Numbered from the stretch's first letter, positions 1 to 6,955 are shown. The stretch is DNA of 9,190 nt from JAISGQ01 sp045536305 (GCA_045536305.1 JAZSNH010000071.1:1-9190); one strand, 5' to 3'. Notes: a model not told the origin generated them from the letters alone. Translations and numbers: made by a program.

Positions 1-8
1 AAAATAAC

Positions 9-134
9 AGCCCCCGAGTAGGGGGCTGCCAGTGACAAGAGTGTGGCTGTCACACCATTCAGTGCCCCTTAAGGGGCTTACAGGTGTTAAGCCCTTATAG
101 GGCTTGAGCAAACCACCGGTTCAACCGGTGGTTT
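9..134. repeat. Tandem hairpin cluster (possible IS200/IS605-type end or structured RNA)
   Basis: Five inverted repeats are packed into about 125 bases with no gene. They are: 9-27 (7-bp stem, loop GAGTA); 32-53 (GTGACA/TGTCAC, competing with GTGTG/CACAC at 41-55); 64-77 (perfect palindrome GCCCCTTAAGGGGC); 89-105 (AAGCCCT/AGGGCTT); and 110-134 (10-bp stem, loop TTCAA). The third and fourth can also pair with each other (71-79 with 89-96, one bulged G), so alternative or pseudoknotted folds are possible. Such density is typical of structured RNA or of the subterminal palindromes of IS200/IS605-type elements, whose right ends encode omega RNAs. That family link is inference, because no transposase or TnpB is visible and the left flank is missing. 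The seen fact is the hairpin array itself. Confidence 0.6.
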
Positions 135-156
135 TGATTTATTTTTTGTGTTTTTT
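110..156 (+). terminator. Intrinsic terminator at the left edge
   Basis: A perfect stem AAACCACCGG/CCGGTGGTTT (110-119 with 125-134, loop TTCAA) is followed on the plus strand by a T-rich tract (132-156, including runs of six T). It fits a Rho-independent terminator for a rightward transcript entering from outside the window. On the minus strand it directly follows the stop codon of the CotH-family gene, but that side lacks a strong T-run, so termination there would be weaker. It may equally be the terminal hairpin of the repeat cluster it belongs to. Confidence 0.55.
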
Positions 157-3015
157 AATAAGAGAGCGAATTTCAGCTTTTGAAAAAGAGCTGTATTTTG
201 CGAGCTGATCGATGATCTCACCCTCGCGCGTTTCGATCAAGGATCTTATTTCTTTTACATTGGCAAGCCATGCTGTGGTGGAGGGTGCGTGCCAGCGCTT
301 GTACTGATTAGGTATCTCAGCTTCTATTTCCGCTGTCATTTCGTCAAAAATACCGAGCATTCGGTCGGTACACAATGTCGCTGCAAGCAATTCGCAATAG
401 CGCTCGACAAATCTTTTTTCAAAATCGGGATTTTTCAGCAGGGCGGTCATTATAGGACAGTAAACCGCCCCGAGATAACCCTCCCTGTCGTTGTCCGCAC
501 CGGAATATAAACGCCCGATAAAATTCGAATACATATATTTTGTTGTAAACGCATAATCCATATCGTAATAAATAAACTGCCATTTGCCGTCGGAAGCCTT
601 CCAGCGGCATGTGTTGTGCGTATCAGGGTTTGAAAAATAGCTCTCTGCTATCCAGAAGTCGATCAAAGAGTCAAAGTCAACTCTTTCTTCCATATATTTA
701 TAGCAGATCGGGTCTGTCATGCTTCTGCTTTGAGCGTATTCCTCCAGCTCTTTATACTCTGCACCTTTGAGATAGCTTTCGGAGATAAAAATTTCATCCG
801 CATCATATTCCGTATAGGAGGCAATGAATTTTTCGTTCCGCTTTTCTCTCAGATAATACAATCCGTAATAATTGCCGTTGATATAAACCACGCACGGCTC
901 GGCCGCCTGAACAAGACAATTTACACTGCCCTTAAGAGCGCGCGCCGTATATTCATCTCGCAGCTTTGATTTGTTCCATTCCTGACCGCAGGCGCGTAAA
1001 AGCAGATTAGGAAATTCAATACGATTGCTGTCGCGGAAAAGTGCGCTTGTGACCTTCGAATCGCCGACTCTTTCCGAAAAATTAAGGGAAAAGCTTTTTT
1101 GAGGGTAAGCTCTGCTGGTGTTTCCCGCGACATGGAAGAGTGTATCCGTGCTTAAAATTCTGCACCCGTTTTTATCGTAATATTCAAAGTGTACGAAGGG
1201 GCGGTAATCATTCTCATACCGAGTATAGGCGCCGCTCGAACCAAAGAGGCTTGACGGCTCGGCAGAAACGGAAATTACAGGGAGAGAATGTCTTGTGTAG
1301 GAATCACCGACGATATATGTGGCGCTGACCTCGTCGCTTTCGAGCATGGTTTGTCGGAGGTCGTTTGTCGGAAAAGCCTTTGCCCGTATCACGCAGCTTG
1401 AGTTAAGCTTGATCGGCTCGAAATAGACAGGAGAGCTTTCGGTTGGCTCTGAACCGTTTGTCGTATACCTGATAATGCATGAAGCATCACAGGATATCGC
1501 GACCGTATCCCCTGCGGCGGCATAAAGCTCCCGATTGGATAAGAGAGGTGCTTCGAGGTAGCCGTAATAAAATTTGCCGCTGTTTTTCGACCCCTTTGTC
1601 GGATTTGCAAAATACACCCGCTCGAAGGCACTGTTTCTGCCGCTGCTTATTCCGAGCCTTTGCTTGCCGCTGTCAAAGGTGTCCTGAAGGGTTTTGTCGG
1701 TGTCATAAAGATACAGTGCTTCCCCGTGCTTATTTATGCTGAAGCCCGTACTGCATTCTATGACGTAATATTCATCGGACATAATCGTCCTATCGGGAAC
1801 AGTGTATATCTCACTGCCTCCGTCAGAGAGAGTCCATCCGAAGACAGAGACCGCAGAATTACTGCTGTTGTACAGCTCTATCCAATCATAAGCTCCGTCA
1901 TCGTGTACCGCCATCACTTCGTTTATAACAATGCCTTTATGAGTGCGCCGCGCAAGCTTTTCTGCGCTTTCATACAAAGTATCGGAAGGCTTTCCGGGAG
2001 AAGGCAGGGCATATTTTATTTTATCGCTGCTTTTGACCAGAGAATAGCCTAAACTGTTCGAGTTCAAAGGCAGGAGATCGATCAGAGTGTTGTCAGGGGC
2101 ACGAAAATACAATGCATCGTCCTTTTCCGTCAGCTGAAATCCGAGGTACATATCGGAGCCGGAAATCAAAGCTTCTTCACCTGAGCAGATAACGGCATAT
2201 TCTCCGGGAAAAAGAGTATATGTAGGAAAGATGAATTTGTTTTTATATTCGTCGTCTGAAAGAGAACAGCCTCGAAGCTCAATGGGTTGATTGGTTGGAT
2301 TGTATATTTCCGCAAAAGGAATGTAATTTGCGGCCTCGGCACTTGTTTTTTGGCATTCGGGAAGACATTCGCTTATTTCAAGGTCATAGCGGATATTTTG
2401 CATTTCGTCGTAAGTCATACGGGCAAATCCCGAATTGCGTTCGCCCGGGGAGGGAGAAGCGAAAAAACCATAGCTGAGAGTGCCTCCCTCATCATCGATA
2501 ACACCCCAGCTCATATTGCCGTCGAGCTCAGGTACACTGAGAGTTTCGAGAACATTTCCAAAAACGGTGGAAAGATGTATATCGGTTCCTGATGCAGGGA
2601 GAGTGCAGTAAACTATCGGTTCATCGCTTTCAAGGGGTATATCCTTATCTGTAAACAATACCGCAGTGTAATCTCCGGGCTTGAGAATGGTGTTCGGAAG
2701 ACTGGAGAATTCCGTCTGTTCGCTTCGGCTGAATCTCAGCAGAGAAAGTGGGACATCCGTTGTGCCGTAATTGTAAATTTCCACCCAGTCGGTACACTTG
2801 CCGCATTTTGCAGATACGGTATCGTCATTTTTGCTCATGACTTCATTTATTCTGATTTTAAAATCCTCAATGCGCATATCCGCGGTAACGCTTTCGGGTA
2901 TGCACATTGAAATAACGATCAGTGCCGTTAAAAGGGAGAACAAGACGGACAACGAAATGATTTTGTGCGATCCAAGCCAGTTGTCAAGTCTTTTTCGCCT
3001 GATTTCGTTAGTCAC
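139..3015 (-). CDS. Exported lamin-tail / CotH kinase-domain surface protein
   Basis: The protein is 958 aa from a GTG start. GGGAGG at 3023-3028 sits 7 nt before GTG at 3015 but only 1 nt before the ATG at 3021, so GTG is preferred (ATG would add two residues). Residues 1-45 carry a basic stretch (RRKR), a hydrophobic helix (about 19-41) and a possible signal peptidase site (SVTA/D, after 45), so the protein is secreted or membrane-anchored. Three lamin-tail-like repeats follow at about 52-190, 210-341 and 361-475; the first and third share INEVM and DW-EIYN/DWIELYN, while the second is more diverged (FAEIYN). A chitobiase C-terminal-like domain (YTTNGSEPT) lies at about 488-568 and a CotH domain at about 575-920, with YINGNYYGLYYLREKRNEKF near 711-730, NPDTHNTCRW at 796-805 and FIYYDMDYAF at 814-823. 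Bacillus CotH is a protein kinase acting on spore-coat proteins; here the layout suggests an extracytoplasmic role with unknown substrate. There is no sortase motif or dockerin. The gene stands alone and is divergent from the amino-sugar operon. Confidence 0.9.
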   Translation of the reverse strand: MTNEIRRKRLDNWLGSHKIISLSVLFSLLTALIVISMCIPESVTADMRIEDFKIRINEVMSKNDDTVSAKCGKCTDWVEIYNYGTTDVPLSLLRFSRSEQTEFSSLPNTILKPGDYTAVLFTDKDIPLESDEPIVYCTLPASGTDIHLSTVFGNVLETLSVPELDGNMSWGVIDDEGGTLSYGFFASPSPGERNSGFARMTYDEMQNIRYDLEISECLPECQKTSAEAANYIPFAEIYNPTNQPIELRGCSLSDDEYKNKFIFPTYTLFPGEYAVICSGEEALISGSDMYLGFQLTEKDDALYFRAPDNTLIDLLPLNSNSLGYSLVKSSDKIKYALPSPGKPSDTLYESAEKLARRTHKGIVINEVMAVHDDGAYDWIELYNSSNSAVSVFGWTLSDGGSEIYTVPDRTIMSDEYYVIECSTGFSINKHGEALYLYDTDKTLQDTFDSGKQRLGISSGRNSAFERVYFANPTKGSKNSGKFYYGYLEAPLLSNRELYAAAGDTVAISCDASCIIRYTTNGSEPTESSPVYFEPIKLNSSCVIRAKAFPTNDLRQTMLESDEVSATYIVGDSYTRHSLPVISVSAEPSSLFGSSGAYTRYENDYRPFVHFEYYDKNGCRILSTDTLFHVAGNTSRAYPQKSFSLNFSERVGDSKVTSALFRDSNRIEFPNLLLRACGQEWNKSKLRDEYTARALKGSVNCLVQAAEPCVVYINGNYYGLYYLREKRNEKFIASYTEYDADEIFISESYLKGAEYKELEEYAQSRSMTDPICYKYMEERVDFDSLIDFWIAESYFSNPDTHNTCRWKASDGKWQFIYYDMDYAFTTKYMYSNFIGRLYSGADNDREGYLGAVYCPIMTALLKNPDFEKRFVERYCELLAATLCTDRMLGIFDEMTAEIEAEIPNQYKRWHAPSTTAWLANVKEIRSLIETREGEIIDQLAKYSSFSKAEIRSLIKKHKK

Positions 3016-3022
3016 TGCCATA

Positions 3023-3028
3023 CCTCCC
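3023..3028 (-). promoter_or_regulatory. Ribosome binding site that decides the GTG start
   Basis: GGGAGG read on the minus strand lies 7 nt upstream of GTG (3015-3013) and 1 nt upstream of ATG (3021-3019). Normal Shine-Dalgarno spacing favours the GTG. The longer TTG-initiated frame from 3090 is ruled out by the promoter, whose predicted start point is at about 3088. Confidence 0.65.
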
Positions 3029-3094
3029 GATTTAAAATTTATCAGTAATTTCCGCGCTCGTAATGCGAAAATCCCGACCTGTACAGACAACTAT

Positions 3095-3123
3095 AATTTA
3101 TCATAACAGAATATTATTGTCAA
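3095..3123 (-). promoter_or_regulatory. Sigma-A promoter of the CotH-family gene
   Basis: On the minus strand a consensus -35 box TTGACA (3123-3118) is followed after 17 bases by TAAATT (3100-3095, four of six matches). The expected transcription start is at about 3088, giving a leader of roughly 73 nt before the GTG start. An inverted repeat covers the -35 box. Confidence 0.6.
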
Positions 3124-3139
3124 TTGAACGGATTTGACA
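3118..3139. repeat. Inverted repeat over the CotH-gene -35 box (operator candidate)
   Basis: TGTCAA (3118-3123) and TTGACA (3134-3139) form 6-bp arms around 10 bases. One arm is the -35 element of the leftward promoter, so a dimeric regulator bound here would block that promoter. No regulator is encoded in the window, and a chance dyad cannot be excluded. Confidence 0.35.
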
Positions 3140-3142
3140 TTT

Positions 3143-3166
3143 AACAGCCGATAAACGCCTGCTGTT
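3143..3166. repeat. Inverted repeat between the divergent promoters (operator candidate)
   Basis: AACAGC (3143-3148) and GCTGTT (3161-3166) are perfect 6-bp arms with a 12-base spacer. They lie between the two outward-facing -35 boxes, where a shared activator or repressor could act on both directions. No family is assigned, and the arms are short enough to occur by chance. Confidence 0.3.
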
Positions 3167-3179
3167 CACAGTTTGTTAG

Positions 3180-3208
3180 TTGACGTATATTGTTTTTTTC
3201 GGTATAAT
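3180..3208 (+). promoter_or_regulatory. Sigma-A promoter of the amino-sugar operon
   Basis: TTGACG (3180-3185), a 17-base spacer and a perfect TATAAT (3203-3208) make a strong housekeeping promoter. The start point should be near 3215, giving a leader of about 108 nt before the first start codon at 3323. Confidence 0.8.
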
Positions 3209-3252
3209 ATCTAAGTTAGCATATCTACCTCGAAGTTAATGATTTGATTTTT

Positions 3253-3293
3253 ATCACGCCTTGTCCGGCTGCAGCAAGGGGTTCGTGATTTTT
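3253..3293 (+). promoter_or_regulatory. T-tailed leader hairpin, candidate attenuator
   Basis: Within the 5' leader, ATCACG (3253-3258) pairs with CGTGAT (3284-3289) and CCTTG (3259-3263) pairs with CAAGG (3275-3279). This gives an 11-bp interrupted stem with a 4-nt bulge and an 11-nt loop, followed directly by five T (3289-3293). A 10-base direct repeat, TGATTTTTAT, brackets it (3245-3254 and 3286-3295). The form resembles an intrinsic terminator placed before the first gene, so attenuation by an RNA-binding antiterminator or similar is plausible. I do not recognise a known riboswitch class. Regulation is inference; the pairing is seen. Confidence 0.45.
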
Positions 3294-3322
3294 ATGATTG
3301 CAGCGGAAAGGCTACGGGATTT

Positions 3323-4426
3323 ATGGAATCAAACAGAATAGCGGAAATATTTGCTAAATTCAATACAGGAGACACGTTTATATCTGCCGTGCCGTTTGGC
3401 GGCGGACATATCAATGATACCTTCATGGTCACCTGTGAAAACGGAAGATACATTCTTCAGGGACTTAACCACCATGTATTCAAGGAACCTGAGCATGTAA
3501 TGCACAATATAAAGCTTGTGACCGAATATCTTGCTGAAAAGATCAAAGCCGCAGGAGGCGACCCGAAACGCGAGACTCTCAACCTTGTCAGAACAGTAGA
3601 CGGAAATACGCATTATTATGATGGCGAAAAGGGCTTTTTCAGAGTATTCCTGTTTATCGAGGGTGCAACCTCGCACGCAGCGGTAGAAAAGCCTGAGCAT
3701 TTTTACAATGCGGCGCGCTCCTTTGGAAAATTCCAGAAAATGCTTGCCGACTTCCCTGCAGAGATGCTTTATGAGACCATTCCCAATTTCCATAACACGG
3801 TCTCCAGATATAAGGATTTTGAAAAAGCTCTTGAGGAAGACAGGGCAAACCGAGCAGCTTTTATAGAGGATGATATTGCGTTTATCACAGAGCGCCGCGA
3901 TATGTGTTCGGTGGTCATCGATGCAATGGCAGACGGAAGCGTACCTGTGCGTGTTACCCACAACGATACAAAGTACGACAATATAATGATAGACGATAAG
4001 ACGGGCGAAGGAATATGTGTTGTCGATCTCGATACGGTAATGCCCGGCTCAATGCTCTATGATTACGGCGATTCACTTCGCTTTGGCACAAATGCAGGCG
4101 CAGAGGACGAAAAAGACCTTTCAAAGGTATGGTGCCGCCTCGATCTGTTCGAAGCCTTTACAAAGGGTTATCTTGAGGAGCTCTGCGACAGCATTACAGA
4201 AAGAGAAATAGAGCTTATGCCTTTTTCTGCAAGACTTATCACCTTTGAATGCGGTATGAGATTCCTCACCGACTTCTTAAACGGCGACGTATATTTCAAG
4301 ATCCATCATCCAAGTCACAATCTTGACAGAGCACGTGCACAGTTCAAGCTGGTTCGTGACATGGAAGAGCACGAAGAAGAAATGAAAGCCATAGTAAACA
4401 GACTGAAGGAGAGTATTTGTAAATGA
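3323..4426 (+). CDS. nahK: NahK-like N-acetylhexosamine 1-kinase (APH-fold)
   Basis: This 367-aa protein has the aminoglycoside-phosphotransferase fold and the N-acetylhexosamine 1-kinase signature. An N-lobe loop FGGGHINDTF lies at about 25-34, and VTHNDTKYDN at 211-220 holds the catalytic loop (likely base D215, with N220). VDLDTVMPGS at 234-243 holds the metal-binding acidic pair D235/D237, followed by LYDYGDSLRFG. NahK enzymes phosphorylate GlcNAc or GalNAc at C1 with ATP, in the cytoplasm, feeding UDP-amino-sugar synthesis. The length matches the family. It is the first gene of a three-gene operon and overlaps the next by 4 bases (ATGA). Its ribosome site is weak or far: GGAAAGG at 3305-3311 lies 11 nt from the ATG. 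Exact specificity (GlcNAc, GalNAc or another anomeric position) is not settled by sequence. Annotation as antibiotic resistance would be wrong. Confidence 0.85.
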   Translation: MESNRIAEIFAKFNTGDTFISAVPFGGGHINDTFMVTCENGRYILQGLNHHVFKEPEHVMHNIKLVTEYLAEKIKAAGGDPKRETLNLVRTVDGNTHYYDGEKGFFRVFLFIEGATSHAAVEKPEHFYNAARSFGKFQKMLADFPAEMLYETIPNFHNTVSRYKDFEKALEEDRANRAAFIEDDIAFITERRDMCSVVIDAMADGSVPVRVTHNDTKYDNIMIDDKTGEGICVVDLDTVMPGSMLYDYGDSLRFGTNAGAEDEKDLSKVWCRLDLFEAFTKGYLEELCDSITEREIELMPFSARLITFECGMRFLTDFLNGDVYFKIHHPSHNLDRARAQFKLVRDMEEHEEEMKAIVNRLKESICK

Positions 4427-5766
4427 TTAAGCCTGTACTTGACCCAAATTTCATGCCTGCGAGAGTATGGAACGATGAATTTTTAAAAACAGCAGATCGC
4501 CCGTTTTCTATCGCCGTAGAGCGCGAGGACGGACTTGTCTATCGTGTGGACACATTTCTCGGTGATAATGAAAATAAGAACAACTTCTATGTAGAGCGCA
4601 AGGTAAAGCATATTCTGTGGGCTGCAGGCGGCTGGAAGGTAATGCTTGCAGGCGACCACAAGGTCTATGAATTTATTGCGGACGCATATACCAAGGATGG
4701 TCTGCGCGCATTTGATGTTGACTTCTGGGGCACTGTTTACCAGAAGGAGTTTACGGTTGAGGAGCGTTCCTTTGAGGATATGCCCGAAAACTCAATGAAT
4801 CCGCTGCCGTTCGGCCGCCATCTTGACGGCTGCAGAGTCGGATTTGATGCAGGCGGAAGTGATATCAAGGTTTCCTCCGTTGTCGATGGAGAGGTCGTAT
4901 TCTCACAGGAGATCGTATGGAATCCCAAGGTCACAGCAGACATAAATTATCATTATGATAACGTAAAAGCCGCTATCGAGCTTGCCGCTTCCAAAATGCC
5001 AAGATGCGATGCTGTCGGAGTATCTTCCGCAGGCGTTATTGTAAAGAGCAGACCGATGCAGTGCTCTCTGTTTATGGAGGTGCCGAAGGATACCGACGAA
5101 CAGAAGGAATTGTGCCGTAATCTTTACATCGAAACAGGCAAAAGACTCGGCATTCCCATGGTAGTTGCAAATGACGGAGATATCGCAGCGCTTGCCGCAT
5201 CAATGGCACTCGATAAGAATGCAATTCTCGGAATCGCAATGGGAACCAGCGAGGCAGGCGGCTATGTAGACCGCAACGGCTTTGTAACAGGCTGGCAGAA
5301 CGAGCTTGCTTTTGCACCTGTTGACTACAACACCAATGCAGAGCGTGACGACTGGTCTCAGGACTTCGGCGTAGGTGCAAGCTATTTCTCTCAGTACGCA
5401 GTCATCCGCCTTGCAGGCTTTGCGGGGATCGAGCTTGATGAAAGCTTTACTCCTGCACAAAAGCTTTCCTATGTACAGAAGCTTTTGGAAGAGGGCGACA
5501 AGAGAGCAGAGCAGATATTTGAAAGCATCGGTACATATTTCGGTTATGGTGTTGCAAACTACACACAGTTCTATGATGTCGATTTTATCCAGATATCAGG
5601 TCGTGTGACCTCCGGCAGAGGCGGCGAGCTTATCCTCGAAAAAGCAAAGGAGCTGCTTGCTGCGGAATATCCCGAAATTGCAGAAAAGGTGACTATATTC
5701 CTGCCGGGTGAATACGAGCGCAGGATCGGCCAGTCTGTCGCAGCAGCAAGTCTTGTAAAACTTTAA
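4423..5766 (+). CDS. Divergent ROK-family sugar kinase with N-terminal extension
   Basis: This 447-aa protein has two parts. Residues 1 to about 135 are an unrecognised, probably beta-rich extension. From about 138 a ROK/actin-like ATPase core follows: phosphate loop VGFDAGGSDIK (139-149), the N-D-x-D-x-A-A motif at 250-256 with candidate catalytic base D251, and second phosphate loop MGTSEAGGYV (273-282). The zinc motif CxCGxxGCxE of typical ROK kinases is absent; GWQNELAFAP occupies its place. Typical ROK kinases are about 300 aa, so the length is unusual. Between a NahK-like kinase and nagA, the natural guess is a GlcNAc (or ManNAc) 6-kinase supplying GlcNAc-6-P to NagA. A glucokinase or a sensory, non-catalytic role is also possible. 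Translation is coupled to the kinase upstream by the ATGA overlap, with AAGGAGA at 4406-4412. Confidence 0.75.
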   Translation: MIKPVLDPNFMPARVWNDEFLKTADRPFSIAVEREDGLVYRVDTFLGDNENKNNFYVERKVKHILWAAGGWKVMLAGDHKVYEFIADAYTKDGLRAFDVDFWGTVYQKEFTVEERSFEDMPENSMNPLPFGRHLDGCRVGFDAGGSDIKVSSVVDGEVVFSQEIVWNPKVTADINYHYDNVKAAIELAASKMPRCDAVGVSSAGVIVKSRPMQCSLFMEVPKDTDEQKELCRNLYIETGKRLGIPMVVANDGDIAALAASMALDKNAILGIAMGTSEAGGYVDRNGFVTGWQNELAFAPVDYNTNAERDDWSQDFGVGASYFSQYAVIRLAGFAGIELDESFTPAQKLSYVQKLLEEGDKRAEQIFESIGTYFGYGVANYTQFYDVDFIQISGRVTSGRGGELILEKAKELLAAEYPEIAEKVTIFLPGEYERRIGQSVAAASLVKL

Positions 5767-5789
5767 TCTTAAAACCAAGGAGCAATACA

Positions 5790-6848
5790 ATGCGTATAAA
5801 TAACATAAAAATAAACAATGAGTTGTGCGATGTTGTGGTTGAAAACGGAGTAATAACCGAGATCGCTTCACCGAACAGCGGTGAAGGTATCGATTTTGGC
5901 GGCAAGACTGCAATTCCCGGTCTTGTTGATATACACACACACGGATGCACCGGCTTTGATACAATGGATGCACGCTTTGAGGAGATGTGCGAATTTCTTG
6001 CAAAGAATGGAACAACTTCATGGTGTCCCACTACAATGACCATGGATTATGAATCCATCAGCAAGGCGATGAATGCGAATACAGACTGCAAGGGCGCGCA
6101 GATACTCGGATTCCACATGGAAGGCCCCTATATTTCCCCCAAGGCAAAGGGCGCACAGAATGAAAAATTCATCAAGGCTCCCGACATTGATGAGTTCAAT
6201 ACTCTTCCCAATATAAAGATGGTAACCATCGCTCCCGAGCTTGAGGGCAGCATGGATTTCATCAAGAAATGCAATGCGGTAGTTTCCATAGGTCACACTG
6301 CGTGTGATTATGACACTGCTATTGAGGCTATCGAGAACGGTGCAGCGTGCCTGACTCATACATTTAATGCAATGCCTCCCATCCATCACAGAAATCCGGG
6401 TCCTATTCCCGCTGCGGCAGAAAAGCAGATCCATGTACAGGTCATCTCCGACGGACTGCATCTTCACAAATCGATCGTTCTTATGCTTTATAAGCTTTTC
6501 GGAGCAGATAAGATGGTTCTCATCAGCGATTCGATGAGAGCAACAGGTCTCTGTGACGGTGAGTATGAGTTCGGCGGTCAGCCCATTATTGTCAAGGACA
6601 GCGTAGCTCGCTGTCTTGACGGTGCTATTGCAGGCAGCACAAGCACTCTTTGGATGTGCGTAAAGAAGGCTGTCGAGTTTGGAATCCCCTTTGAGGATGC
6701 TGTAAAGATGGCAACAGAAACTCCTGCAAAGCATATCGGCGTAACAAATAAGGGCGTGCTTGCTGTAGGATATGATGCAGATATTATCATTCTCGATGAA
6801 AACTGCGATATTGATACCGTATTTATCAAGGGCGAAAAAATAGCCTGA
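5790..6848 (+). CDS. nagA: N-acetylglucosamine-6-phosphate deacetylase NagA
   Basis: NagA hydrolyses GlcNAc-6-P to GlcN-6-P and acetate in the cytoplasm, the committed step of GlcNAc use and cell-wall sugar recycling. The 352-aa protein is slightly shorter than many NagA (about 380). It has the amidohydrolase barrel with IHTHG (H49, H51), the metal ligand E111 in HMEGPYISPKAKGAQN, H169 (SIGHTACDYD), H190 (LTHTFNAMPP), the HH at 199-200, SDGLHLH (220-226) and catalytic D247 in LISDSMRATG. GAIAGSTSTL (278-287) and the C-terminal strand GYDADIIILD complete the family pattern. The start is fixed by AAGGAG at 5777-5782, 7 nt ahead of the ATG. It lies 23 nt after the ROK gene in the same operon and ends just before a strong terminator; nagB is not adjacent. 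Confidence 0.96.
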   Translation: MRINNIKINNELCDVVVENGVITEIASPNSGEGIDFGGKTAIPGLVDIHTHGCTGFDTMDARFEEMCEFLAKNGTTSWCPTTMTMDYESISKAMNANTDCKGAQILGFHMEGPYISPKAKGAQNEKFIKAPDIDEFNTLPNIKMVTIAPELEGSMDFIKKCNAVVSIGHTACDYDTAIEAIENGAACLTHTFNAMPPIHHRNPGPIPAAAEKQIHVQVISDGLHLHKSIVLMLYKLFGADKMVLISDSMRATGLCDGEYEFGGQPIIVKDSVARCLDGAIAGSTSTLWMCVKKAVEFGIPFEDAVKMATETPAKHIGVTNKGVLAVGYDADIIILDENCDIDTVFIKGEKIA

Positions 6849-6865
6849 TATTTAAGAATGCTTAT

Positions 6866-6891
6866 AAAACCTCCGCTTCTGCGGAGGTTTT
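6866..6891 (+). terminator. Intrinsic terminator of the amino-sugar operon
   Basis: A perfect 11-bp stem (6866-6876 with 6881-6891, loop TTCT), GC-rich at its top and closing with A/T pairs that give TTTT on the plus strand. It lies 17 nt after the nagA stop. The A-flanked stem could also work on the minus strand. Confidence 0.9.
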
Positions 6892-6914
6892 GAGCATTAT
6901 ATAGCTTAAACTTA

Positions 6915-6942
6915 TTGACATATTCTTTTGTTGTGCTAAAAT
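6915..6942 (+). promoter_or_regulatory. Sigma-A promoter of the tRNA-Val gene
   Basis: TTGACA (6915-6920) is followed after 16 bases by TAAAAT (6937-6942). The predicted start at about 6949 is a few bases before the mature tRNA 5' end at 6956. The tRNA is thus a separate transcription unit, not the tail of the amino-sugar operon. Confidence 0.75.
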
Positions 6943-6955
6943 AAAAACAACATTC

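Noticed and set aside
1..140. CRISPR array
   Set aside because: The repeats are different inverted repeats, not one direct repeat with regular spacers.
3016..3090. In-frame N-terminal extension of the CotH-family protein from a TTG at 3090
   Set aside because: It starts at or before the predicted transcription start, has no ribosome site, and places a second basic stretch ahead of the signal segment.
3329..3961. 210-codon open frame on the minus strand
   Set aside because: It is antisense to the NahK-like kinase, which has full family motifs and an operon context; no ribosome site or recognisable domain.
3323..4426. Aminoglycoside resistance gene
   Set aside because: Only the fold is shared. 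The HNDTK...DLDTVMPGS signature and neighbouring nagA point to an amino-sugar kinase.
4423..5766. NagC/XylR-type ROK transcriptional repressor
   Set aside because: The N-terminal 135 residues do not look like a winged helix-turn-helix, and the cysteine zinc motif typical of that group is absent.
6018..6734. 238-codon open frame on the minus strand
   Set aside because: It is a shadow of nagA, whose metal ligands and family motifs are all on the plus strand.
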